Source: JAWVEV01 sp033856535
GTDB lineage: Bacteria > Actinomycetota > Thermoleophilia > Miltoncostaeales > Miltoncostaeaceae
Direction of reading: 5' to 3'
NCBI GenBank assembly: GCA_033856535.1
Contig: JAWVEV010000086.1
Coordinates: 1 to 14,229, forward strand
Length of the DNA: 14,229 nucleotides
Part shown: one piece after another, positions 5,442 through 12,368 of the stretch
Position numbering within the stretch: position 1 is the first letter of the stretch
Layout: each line of letters starts with the position of its first letter
Program-made: the position numbers and the translations under genes
The notes under the pieces: model-generated
The model's input: only the letters and a program-made list of their open reading frames with translations
The model's database searches: none
What the model was told of the DNA's origin: nothing

Positions 5442-8276
5442 GTGAGGCACCCGTTCCTCTTCCTGGCCCTGGTCATCGGCCTGGTGGCCGCGTCCGCGGT
5501 CGCCATCGCCCTGCGCCCGGCCACGCTCGGGCTGGACCTCCAGGGCGGCGTCGAGGTCGTTCTGCAGGGCCAGCCGACCGAGCAGTCGGCGGTCACCGAC
5601 GAGGCGATCGACCGCTCCATCGAGATCATCCGCGGCCGCGTCGACGCGTTCGGCGTCGCCGAGCCCGAGATCCAGAAGCAGGGCAAGGACCAGATCATCG
5701 TGTCGCTGCCGGGCGTCAAGGACCCGCAGCGGGTGGTCGAGGACCTGATCCGCCCGGCCCAGCTCCTCTTCTTCGACTTCGAGGACAGCCTGGAGGGCAC
5801 CGAGAACGGCAACCCCAGCCTCTGGGACGTCGTCCAGCTCGCCCAGCGCACCCCGCCGCGCGATCCCGATCGCGGCGAGCCGTCCTACTACGCCTTCGAC
5901 AAGACGACCCACCGCCTGATCGAGGGCCCGACGGTCGACGCGCGGTCGCTGCGGGATCTCTTCCCGAACGACACCCCCCCGCCGAACGTGACGGTCCAGA
6001 AGGTGCCGCGCGGGCTCTTCATCCCGTACGAGGAGCGCGGTCTGGCGACCCGCGGTGACGGGCCGACCCAGCGCTACTACTACCTCTTCCAGTACAACCC
6101 GCAGCTCTCGGGCTCCGACGTGACCGAGGCGCGCAGCGTGCTCGACACGCAGAGCTTCGGCGGCAACCAGTACGTGGTCACGCTGAAGTTCACGGGCAAG
6201 GGCCGCGAGGCGTTCGAGAACATCACCCGCGACCTGGCCGTCCGCGGCCAGCTGCGCGGCGTGGCGCAGCGCTTCGCGATCGTGCTCGACCGGGAGGTCG
6301 TCACCAACCCGACCGTCGACCCGCAGGAGTATCCGACCGGCATCTCCGGCGACAACGGCGCCCAGATCCAGGGCAACTTCAGCCAGAAGGACTCCCAGCG
6401 CCTGGCCGACCAGCTGAACTCGGGCGCGATCCCGATCGAGCTCGAGCCGATCAGCCGCAAGCAGGTGGGCGCGACGCTCGGCCGTGAGTCGCTCCACCAG
6501 GGCCTGATCGCCGGCATCTCGGGCCTCGTCCTGGTGCTGCTCTTCCTGATCGCCTACTACCGCCTGCTGGGCATCGTGGCGGCCGCGGCGCTGCTGATCT
6601 ACGCGGCGATGCTCTACGCGGTGATGGTGCTCGTGCCGATCACGCTCACCCTGCCGGGCATCGCCGGGATCATCCTCACGATCGGCGTCGCCGCCGACGC
6701 GAACGTCGTCATCTTCGAGCGCGTGCGAGAAGAGGCGCGGGCCGGGCGCAATGCCAAGACCGCGATCCTGAACGGCTACAAGAAGGGCATCCACGCGATC
6801 GTCGACGCCAACGTCGTGACGCTCGCGACGGCGGTGATCCTGTTCCTGTTCGCCACGGCCGGCGTCAAGGGATTCGCCTTCACGCTGTTCATCGGCGTGC
6901 TGCTGTCCCTGTTCACGGCGGTCGTCGCCACGCAGGCGGTGTTCGGGGTGCTGTCCAACACCGGCATGCTCAACAACGAGCGCTTCCTGGGCCTGAAGCA
7001 GCGCGAGATCCGCTGGAAGCTCGACATGGTCGGGCGCTGGAAGCTGTGGATGGCGATCTCCTTCGTGCCGCTCGCGATCGGGTCGGTCTGGGTCGGCACC
7101 CAGGGCCTGAACCTGGGTCTCGACTTCGAGAGCGGCACCCGCATCGTCAGCAGCTTCGAGAAGCCGACGACCGAGAACGGGATCCGCGACGCCCTCTCGA
7201 GCATCGGCCTCGGCGACGCCCGCGTGCAGGCCACCACCGAGACGGTCGACGGCCGCGAGGTCACCGGCTTCCAGATCCAGACCGAGACGCTGGACACCCA
7301 GAAGCTGCAGGAGGTCCAGCGGGTCCTCGACCAGCGCTTCGGCTTCCCGGAGACCCCCGAGATCGATGTCGTGGGGGCCACCTTCGGCGAGCAGGTGATC
7401 GAGAACGCGCTGATCGCGATCATCCTCAGCTTCCTGATCATCACCGCGTACCTGACGCTGCGCTTCGAGTACAAGCTCGCCCTGCCCGCGCTGCTGTCGG
7501 TGGTCCACGACGTCTGGCTGTCCATCGCCGTGTACTCGGTGGTGGGCGCGGAGGTGACCAGCGCGACGGTCGCCGCCCTGCTGACCATCCTGGGCTACTC
7601 GCTCTACGACGTGGTGATCGTGTTCGACCGCATCCGGGAGAACGTCCCGCTGATGCGTTCGGCGCCGTACCGGCAGGTGGTGAACCGGTCGGTGCACGAG
7701 GTGCTCACCCGGACCTTCATCACGCAGGCCACCACGCTGCTCCCGATCCTGGCGCTGTACTTCTTCGGCGGCGACACGCTGAAGGACTTCGCGCTGGCGC
7801 TGCTGGTCGGCATCCTGGCCGGCGGCCTGTCCTCGATCGGCATCGCCGCGCCGCTGGCCGCCCTCTGGAAGGAGCGCGAGCCGGCGGACAAGAAGGTGCG
7901 GGTCAAGGCCGCGCGCCGCGCCCGGCGCCTCGGGACCGACTCGGACGTGGTCGACATCGACGCCCTCGAGCGCGCCGAGCTCGCCCTCGCGGCCGAGCTC
8001 GACGACCCCCGCGGGCCCCAGGACGACGGCCCGCGCGAGCGCTTCGAGCTGGAGCCCGGCGAGATCGAGATCGAGTACGAGGAGGAGGTCGAGGAGCCGG
8101 CCGCCGCCGAGGGCACGGACCGGCCCGCGACCGCCGGCGCCGAGGTCCCGACGGCGGAGCCGGCAGACGGCCCGCCCGCGGACGGCAAGCCGGCCGACGG
8201 CCCGCCGCCGGCCGAGCCCCCGCGCTCCGATCGCGTGCGTCGCCACCGGCAGGTGCAGCGGAAGCGCCGGAAGTGA
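5442..8276 (+). CDS. secDF: Fused protein-export membrane protein SecD-SecF
   Basis: A single 944-residue SecD-SecF fusion, the RND-like, proton-driven factor that helps complete protein translocation on the outer side of the membrane. SecD half: helix 1 (about 5-23), LGLDLQGGV (29-36), a large extracytoplasmic P1 region (about 35-345), helices from 353, and GVAADANVVIFER with Asp419 in the position of the essential SecD aspartate. SecF half from about 524: GLNLGLDFESGT, then GYSLYDVVIVFDRIRENV with Asp723. The GTG at 5442 is the only plausible start between the upstream in-frame stop and helix 1; there is no clear Shine-Dalgarno site. After the last helix (about residue 806) comes an unusual tail of roughly 137 residues: basic, then acidic, then Pro-rich with ADGPP repeats, ending RRHRQVQRKRRK. 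The next gene overlaps its stop codon by 4 nt. Fused SecDF is common in Firmicutes, while many actinobacteria keep secD and secF separate. Confidence 0.95.
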   Translation: MRHPFLFLALVIGLVAASAVAIALRPATLGLDLQGGVEVVLQGQPTEQSAVTDEAIDRSIEIIRGRVDAFGVAEPEIQKQGKDQIIVSLPGVKDPQRVVEDLIRPAQLLFFDFEDSLEGTENGNPSLWDVVQLAQRTPPRDPDRGEPSYYAFDKTTHRLIEGPTVDARSLRDLFPNDTPPPNVTVQKVPRGLFIPYEERGLATRGDGPTQRYYYLFQYNPQLSGSDVTEARSVLDTQSFGGNQYVVTLKFTGKGREAFENITRDLAVRGQLRGVAQRFAIVLDREVVTNPTVDPQEYPTGISGDNGAQIQGNFSQKDSQRLADQLNSGAIPIELEPISRKQVGATLGRESLHQGLIAGISGLVLVLLFLIAYYRLLGIVAAAALLIYAAMLYAVMVLVPITLTLPGIAGIILTIGVAADANVVIFERVREEARAGRNAKTAILNGYKKGIHAIVDANVVTLATAVILFLFATAGVKGFAFTLFIGVLLSLFTAVVATQAVFGVLSNTGMLNNERFLGLKQREIRWKLDMVGRWKLWMAISFVPLAIGSVWVGTQGLNLGLDFESGTRIVSSFEKPTTENGIRDALSSIGLGDARVQATTETVDGREVTGFQIQTETLDTQKLQEVQRVLDQRFGFPETPEIDVVGATFGEQVIENALIAIILSFLIITAYLTLRFEYKLALPALLSVVHDVWLSIAVYSVVGAEVTSATVAALLTILGYSLYDVVIVFDRIRENVPLMRSAPYRQVVNRSVHEVLTRTFITQATTLLPILALYFFGGDTLKDFALALLVGILAGGLSSIGIAAPLAALWKEREPADKKVRVKAARRARRLGTDSDVVDIDALERAELALAAELDDPRGPQDDGPRERFELEPGEIEIEYEEEVEEPAAAEGTDRPATAGAEVPTAEPADGPPADGKPADGPPPAEPPRSDRVRRHRQVQRKRRK

Positions 8277-8635
8277 CCTCGGTCCGCGAGAGCATCGAGC
8301 AGGCGATCCTCCTCTCGATCGGGGCGGCGTCCCTCACCCGCGAGCGCGCCGAGGAGGCCGTGGCCGACCTCGTCCGCTCGGGCGGCGTGCGCGGCGAGGA
8401 GGGGCGCGCCGCGGTCGATCGCCTGATGGCCCGTGTCCGCGGCGAGGGCTCGCCGCTGCCCGGCCTCCTCGGCTGGGTCGAGGGCGGCGTGCAGGCCGCG
8501 CTGCGCGAGGCCGGGCTGGTGAGCCGCCCCGAGATCGAGGACGTCCAGCTGCGGCTGGCCGAGCTCGAGCATCGCATCGGCCTGCTCGAGGCCGCGGCGG
8601 ACGCCGCCGCGCAGCCCCCGCAGACGACCAGCTAG
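8273..8635 (+). CDS. Small coiled-coil, phasin/PhaF-like protein
   Basis: A 120-residue protein starting at a GTG that overlaps the secDF stop (GTGA), so it is probably translationally coupled. The N-terminal half (SIEQAILLSIGAASLTRERAEEAVADLV) is an amphipathic helix pattern resembling phasin-like or polyhydroxyalkanoate granule-associated proteins and the actinobacterial small proteins annotated that way. The C-terminal part (IEDVQLRLAELEHRIGLLEAAA) shows heptad-like leucines and should form a short coiled coil. It has no signal peptide, membrane helix or cysteine. The long open frame upstream is only a shadow of secDF, so the start was placed at the junction. Function is unknown; the coupling to secDF suggests a membrane- or export-associated role, but a phasin-type role is only a resemblance. 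Confidence 0.75.
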   Translation: MTSVRESIEQAILLSIGAASLTRERAEEAVADLVRSGGVRGEEGRAAVDRLMARVRGEGSPLPGLLGWVEGGVQAALREAGLVSRPEIEDVQLRLAELEHRIGLLEAAADAAAQPPQTTS

Positions 8636-8638
8636 GAC

Positions 8639-8658
8639 GCGGGCCCGCGCCGGCCCGC
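8639..8658 (+). terminator. GC hairpin after the secDF operon
   Basis: GCGGGCC and GGCCCGC form a perfect 7-bp stem around a 6-nt loop, starting 4 nt after the stop codon of the small coiled-coil gene. No U-tract follows. It may terminate or attenuate the secDF operon before the next promoter. Confidence 0.4.
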
Positions 8659-8686
8659 TCAAGTCCGGCAGCCCCCCGTCCGATAG
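8659..8686 (+). promoter_or_regulatory. Sigma-28 (FliA/WhiG)-like promoter candidate
   Basis: TCAAGTCC (8659-8666) and TCCGATAG (8679-8686), separated by 12 nt, resemble the sigma-28 class consensus TAAAGTTT-N11-GCCGATAA; the CCGATA core is exact. The site lies 43 nt upstream of the GTG at 8730, just after the hairpin that ends the previous operon, which is where a promoter is expected. The -35 match is partial and the spacer is 1 nt long. Confidence 0.4.
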
Positions 8687-8729
8687 GCATCGGGACCGCC
8701 CCACCCTGGGGCCGATCCCGAGGAGACCC

Positions 8730-9344
8730 GTGCGCAGCCGGTACGTGATCTCGGCGGCCGTCCTGGTCGCCGCCGCCTGCATCGGGCGCCGTCGCGAGGC
8801 GCCCGCCGCGCCCCATGCCGGGCCGACCCGCGTCCCCGAGGACGCGCTCGTCCCGCAGCCCGCGCCTCCTGCGCCCGTGGCCGCCGTCGAGGAGCCCGTC
8901 GTCGCCCCGCCCGCCACGGTCGAGGAGCCCGTCGCCGTCGTCGAGGAGCCCGCGCCGGTCGAGCCCGTCGTCGCCGTCGAGGCGATCGCCGAGGAGCCCG
9001 TCGCCGTCGAGGAGCCGGTCGTCGCCGAGAGCGGCAGCTTCGCGCTCGGGGGCCGCGCGCTCGCGCCGGGCCACGCCGTCCTCTCGGGCATCACCTTCGC
9101 CGCGCGCCACGACGGGCCGATCCCCGCCGAGCTGCTCCGCCTCCGCGTCGAGCGCGCCCTGAACGTGCCCGACGGCGGGCTGGTGGTCCTCTCGGACGCC
9201 GGCTTCGCCCCGGACGCCCACGGCTTCACGATCGCCCTGGCCGCCGCATCGGCCGGCCGCTTCGCCGCATCCGGCACCTACGAGGTGCTGGCCGACCCGA
9301 CTTTCGACCCGGACACCGCACCCACAGGGGGTAGTTCCCGATGA
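8730..9344 (+). CDS. Membrane-anchored protein with unrecognised C-terminal domain, paralog A
   Basis: I do not recognise this 204-residue protein. It starts at a GTG 4 nt after AGGAG (8721-8725). It has one N-terminal hydrophobic segment (about 5-19, YVISAAVLVAAACIG) followed by RRR. The Cys17 context (VAAAC) is a poor lipobox, so a membrane anchor is more likely than a lipoprotein, though the latter is not excluded. Residues 51-100 are a Val-Glu-Glu-Pro-rich repeat spacer. Residues 101-188 form a compact domain beginning SFALGGRALAPGHAVLSGIT and ending GRFAASGTYEVL, predicted mostly beta by its alternating pattern. The same domain ends the next gene, so the two are diverged duplicates. The next start codon overlaps this stop (ATGA), giving a two-gene coupled unit. 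Topology is ambiguous because basic residues flank the helix on both sides. Confidence 0.75.
   Translation: MRSRYVISAAVLVAAACIGRRREAPAAPHAGPTRVPEDALVPQPAPPAPVAAVEEPVVAPPATVEEPVAVVEEPAPVEPVVAVEAIAEEPVAVEEPVVAESGSFALGGRALAPGHAVLSGITFAARHDGPIPAELLRLRVERALNVPDGGLVVLSDAGFAPDAHGFTIALAAASAGRFAASGTYEVLADPTFDPDTAPTGGSSR
8880..9029 (+). repeat. Degenerate VEEPV-coding repeat tract
   Basis: Several copies of the unit gtcgaggagcccgtcg or close variants occur here in one frame, encoding VEEPV/VEEPA/AEEPV steps. The tract is the spacer between the membrane anchor and the C-terminal domain of paralog A. Such in-frame repeats can vary in length between strains. Confidence 0.7.
9030..9293 (+). repeat. Unrecognised C-terminal domain, copy A
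   Basis: This is residues 101-188 of paralog A. Shared with copy B, in order: a FALGG motif, AL.PGH, SG(I/V)TF, L.L.V..A.N, D.GFAP, GFT(I/V), AA...G.FA, and SGT(Y/F). The glycines and aromatic residues are kept, which argues for one fold. Confidence 0.75.
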
Positions 9345-10660
9345 CCACCCAGACCATCGCGCTCATCGGGGGGGTCCTCGTGCTCCTCCTGCTGCTGGTC
9401 GCCGTCCGGCGCCGGCGCGCCAAGGCCGAGGCTCCCGCCCCGAGCCGCACCATCGACATGTCCGACATCACCGTCCCGGCGCCCGCCGCCATCTCCGGCC
9501 CCGCCCGCCTTTTCGCGGCCGAGGGCATCGCCGAGGCCCCGCAGGCCCCGGTCCCCGCTCCCGCCCCGGCCCCGGTCGTCGAGGCGCCGGTCGCGCACGT
9601 CGCGCCGGCCCCGCCGGTCGTCGCCGAGCCGGTCGTCGTGCCGCAGTCCTGGAGCTCGGGCGAGGTCGTCCGCGAGCCGGGCTGGCTCATGCCTGGTGAG
9701 GTCGACAACGTCTGGCAGGCCGACTTCGCCGCCGCGGCGAGCGCATCGACCGCCGCGAGCGCGCCGATCGGCGCGATGAACGGCGCCGGCCACGCAAACG
9801 GCCGCGTCGCGGCCGCCGAGCTCGGCGCGATCGTCGACGGCTTCGACCCGGCCGCCGGCTGGGGCGGCGCCGCCGTCGCCGAGCTGGACCGCCCGGAGCC
9901 CGCCGAGCCGCGGATCCCGCAGTGGGACCCGATCGAGGACCTGCCCGAGGCCTCCGCCATCAGCGAGCCCCCGGCCGACCTGACCATGCCCTCCTGGAGC
10001 GAGGACGCCCTTGTGGCCTGGGCGCCTGACGAGACCCCCGTCCCCGACCTCGAGGCGTGGGCCGCCCCGGTCGAGCCGATCGTCGTCCCCGAGCCCGTCG
10101 CCTCCGCGCCCATCATGGTCGAGCCGATCGTCGTCGCGCCGGAGCCGTTCGCGGTCCCCGAGCCGGTCGCGGTCGAGGACCTGATGGCCTGGCCGGTCGC
10201 CGAGTGGGACGTCGAGGCCCCGGCCGCCCCGATCGAGGCCGAGGCCGAGGTGGAGGTCGAGGACGCCCCCGTCGCCTGGGCCGAGGCGGCCCCGGTCGTC
10301 GCCTGGTGGGACGAGGAGGAGCCGGTCGTGGAGCCGGTCCCCGCGATCGACCCCGAGGCCGGCACCGGGCGCTTCGCGCTCGGCGGGTTCGCCCTGCAGC
10401 CCGGACACGAGGCGATCTCCGGCGTCACCTTCCGCGCGCCGCTCCCGGCCGCCCCGGCCGCCTGGGCCGTGGCCCCGGCCGACGACGCGGCCCCCGGCAC
10501 CCTGGTCCTCTCGGTCGACGGCGCGATCAACGCCGCCGCCGAGGAGGTCGCGGTGATCATGGACGAGGGCTTCGCGCCCTCCCCGGAGGGCTTCACGGTC
10601 CGCGCCGCGGCCCGCGCCGCCGGCCCGTTCGCGGTCAGCGGCACCTTCCGCATCTCGTAG
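9341..10660 (+). CDS. Membrane-anchored acidic Trp-rich protein with the same C-terminal domain, paralog B
   Basis: An unrecognised 439-residue protein coupled to paralog A by an ATGA overlap; AGGGGG (9326-9331) is its ribosome binding site. Residues 6-22 are a strong membrane helix, followed at once by RRRR with no charge before it, so the bulk should face the cytoplasm. Residues 28-340 are a long low-complexity Pro/Ala/Val/Glu region with spaced tryptophans in acidic surroundings, such as VWQADF, PQWDPIEDL, PSWSEDALVAW, PVAEWDVE and VAWWDEEEP. Residues 341-439 are the second copy of the domain in paralog A (RFALGGFALQPGHEAISGVT ... FAVSGTFRIS). No catalytic motif is seen. The overall plan (anchor, basic patch, disordered spacer, small domain) suggests a tethered binding or scaffold protein, which is inference. 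The spacer is about four to five times longer than in paralog A. Confidence 0.75.
   Translation: MTTQTIALIGGVLVLLLLLVAVRRRRAKAEAPAPSRTIDMSDITVPAPAAISGPARLFAAEGIAEAPQAPVPAPAPAPVVEAPVAHVAPAPPVVAEPVVVPQSWSSGEVVREPGWLMPGEVDNVWQADFAAAASASTAASAPIGAMNGAGHANGRVAAAELGAIVDGFDPAAGWGGAAVAELDRPEPAEPRIPQWDPIEDLPEASAISEPPADLTMPSWSEDALVAWAPDETPVPDLEAWAAPVEPIVVPEPVASAPIMVEPIVVAPEPFAVPEPVAVEDLMAWPVAEWDVEAPAAPIEAEAEVEVEDAPVAWAEAAPVVAWWDEEEPVVEPVPAIDPEAGTGRFALGGFALQPGHEAISGVTFRAPLPAAPAAWAVAPADDAAPGTLVLSVDGAINAAAEEVAVIMDEGFAPSPEGFTVRAAARAAGPFAVSGTFRIS
10361..10657 (+). repeat. Unrecognised C-terminal domain, copy B
   Basis: This is residues 341-439 of paralog B, alignable end to end with copy A apart from an insertion of about 10 residues after the SGVTF motif. 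It ends exactly at the protein's C-terminus, while copy A is followed by a 16-residue tail. Confidence 0.75.
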
Positions 10661-10706
10661 CGACAATCGCGCCGACGGCACCGGGGGGCGCATCCGCGTC
10701 CCCTGG

Positions 10707-10712
10707 TAGCCT
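10707..10712 (+). promoter_or_regulatory. -10 element for a leaderless AarF/UbiB transcript
   Basis: TAGCCT ends 6 nt before the ATG at 10719. It fits the TANNNT pattern of leaderless actinobacterial genes, and no Shine-Dalgarno sequence is present. A -35 element is not obvious in the GC-rich 58-nt gap. Confidence 0.5.
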
Positions 10713-10718
10713 CGGCCG

Positions 10719-12368
10719 ATGGCTCGCGGCGACCGCCGGCAGAACTTGGTCCGGCTCGGCGAGATCGCGCAGGTCGCCGCGCGGCACGGGTTCGGATACG
10801 CCTTCGGGCACCGGGACGACCCGATCCCCGTCACCGAGGGCGAGGTCCCGCGCGGCACCCGCGGCCAGCGCGTGAGGGCCATGCTCGACGAGCTCGGGCC
10901 GACCTTCGTGAAGTTCGGCCAGGTGCTCTCCACCCGGCCCGACATCATCCCGCCGGACATCATCCAGGAGCTCCGCGGGCTGCAGGACGACGCCTCGCCG
11001 GTGCCCTTCGACCAGATCCTCAAGGTGATCGAGGAGGAGCTCGGCAAGAGCCCGGACCGGGTGTTCGCCGAGCTCGACGAGACGCCGATCGCCGCGGCGT
11101 CCATCGGTCAGGTCCATCGCGCGGTGCTTCCCGACGGCCAGGTCGTGATCGTGAAGGTCCAGCGGCCGGACGCCGAGCGGCGCATCACGGCCGACCTCCA
11201 GCTCCTGCACCAGGCCGCGCGGGTCGCGCGCCAGCGGGTGAAGAGGCTGGAGTTCATCGACGTGGTGGGGGTGGTCGAGGAGCTCTCGCGCACGGTGCGC
11301 CGCGAGCTCGACTACGGCATCGAGGCGCGCAACGCCGAGGCCTTCCGGCGCAACTTCGCCGGCGATCCGAACGTCGTCGTGCCGCGCGTCTTCTGGCGCT
11401 ACACCACCCAGCGCGTGCTCACGATGGAGCAGGTCGACGGCGTGCCGCTGAGCCACTTCGACCTGGCCGGCACGCCCATGGAGGAGCGCCGCACGCTGGC
11501 CAACCGGCTCGCCGAGGCGTGGATGCAGATGCTCTTCGTCCACGGCTTCTTCCACGCCGACCCGCACCCGGCCAACATCCTGGTGGTCGGGACCGACCGC
11601 ATCGGGCTGGTCGACTTCGGCATGACCGAGCAGCTCTCGCCGCGCGACCGCGAGGCCGCCGTCCGGCTTCTGCTCGACATCCTCGACCAGAACGCCGAGC
11701 GCCTGCCGCGGCGCCTTCGCGCGCTGGGCGTGCGGTATCCGCGCGAGCTCGAGCAGGAGCTGGCCTACCGCATCGAGATCATCCTGCAGCGGTACTCGAT
11801 CGCCCCGCTCGGCGAGATCGACGCGCGCGAGGTGCTCCGCGAGATCTTCCAGACCATCTACCGGCTGGACGTCGTGCTGCCCTCGCGCTGGATCATGCTC
11901 GACAAGACGCTGGCGACCCTCGCCGGCGTCGGGCTGGAGGTGTACCCCGACTTCAACGTCTTCGAGGTCGCGCGACCGTACGCCAACCGCCTGATCCTGG
12001 AGCGCTACCGCCCGGACCGGATCGCGGACCGCGTGGTGGGCGACGTCGCGCGCTACGGCGAGGCGCTCTCGGAGGCTCCCTTCCAGATCTCGGAGCTGCT
12101 CGAGGAGCTTCGCGACGGCGAGCTCGAGATCCGGGTGCGCAGCGACCGCCTGCCGGTGGCCATCGACAAGGTGCAATCGGCGATGAACCGGGTGGCGCTG
12201 GCCCTGGTGGCGTTCGCGCTGCTGCTGGGCGCGGCGATCATCAGCGCATTCGTGGACGGCGGCCCCCGGATCTGGGGCGCCTCGCTGGCCGGCCTGCCGG
12301 CGTTGATCGCCGGCATCGGCGTCACCGCCTGGCTCTTCATCGGGATCCTGCGATCGGGGCGCTGGTAG
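10719..12368 (+). CDS. AarF/ABC1/UbiB-family atypical kinase, membrane-bound
   Basis: A 549-residue member of the ABC1/UbiB atypical protein-kinase-like family, whose characterised members support quinone or other lipid metabolism through ATP-dependent activity. The diagnostic motifs are all present: KxGQ (K65-F-G-Q68), the Ala-rich nucleotide loop AAASIGQVHRA (125-135), the VIVK lysine (K146), HADPHPAN (279-286) and DFG (299-301). The C-terminus has two membrane helices (about 493-511 and 520-545), typical of the bacterial family. Length is normal. The start is the ATG immediately downstream of a leaderless-type -10 box. recJ begins on the last base of the stop codon (TAGTG), so the two are co-transcribed and probably coupled. 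The true substrate is unknown; in an actinobacterium a menaquinone-related role is possible, but the sequence does not show it. Confidence 0.93.
   Translation: MARGDRRQNLVRLGEIAQVAARHGFGYAFGHRDDPIPVTEGEVPRGTRGQRVRAMLDELGPTFVKFGQVLSTRPDIIPPDIIQELRGLQDDASPVPFDQILKVIEEELGKSPDRVFAELDETPIAAASIGQVHRAVLPDGQVVIVKVQRPDAERRITADLQLLHQAARVARQRVKRLEFIDVVGVVEELSRTVRRELDYGIEARNAEAFRRNFAGDPNVVVPRVFWRYTTQRVLTMEQVDGVPLSHFDLAGTPMEERRTLANRLAEAWMQMLFVHGFFHADPHPANILVVGTDRIGLVDFGMTEQLSPRDREAAVRLLLDILDQNAERLPRRLRALGVRYPRELEQELAYRIEIILQRYSIAPLGEIDAREVLREIFQTIYRLDVVLPSRWIMLDKTLATLAGVGLEVYPDFNVFEVARPYANRLILERYRPDRIADRVVGDVARYGEALSEAPFQISELLEELRDGELEIRVRSDRLPVAIDKVQSAMNRVALALVAFALLLGAAIISAFVDGGPRIWGASLAGLPALIAGIGVTAWLFIGILRSGRW

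Noticed and set aside
4851..8246. Minus-strand open frame of 1131 codons across yajC-secDF
   Set aside because: Low-complexity His/Asp/Arg/Leu-rich product with no family features; it mirrors the clearly real SecDF codons.
8880..9029. Repeat tract as a possible CRISPR array
   Set aside because: The units are short, irregular, without unique spacers, and encode an in-frame Val-Glu-Glu-Pro repeat.
9278..11104. Minus-strand open frame of 608 codons opposite paralog B
   Set aside because: Repeat-like Gly/Arg/Asp-rich sequence caused by the GC-rich Ala/Val/Glu/Pro spacer on the other strand. The plus frame has a ribosome binding site, membrane helix and domain homology.
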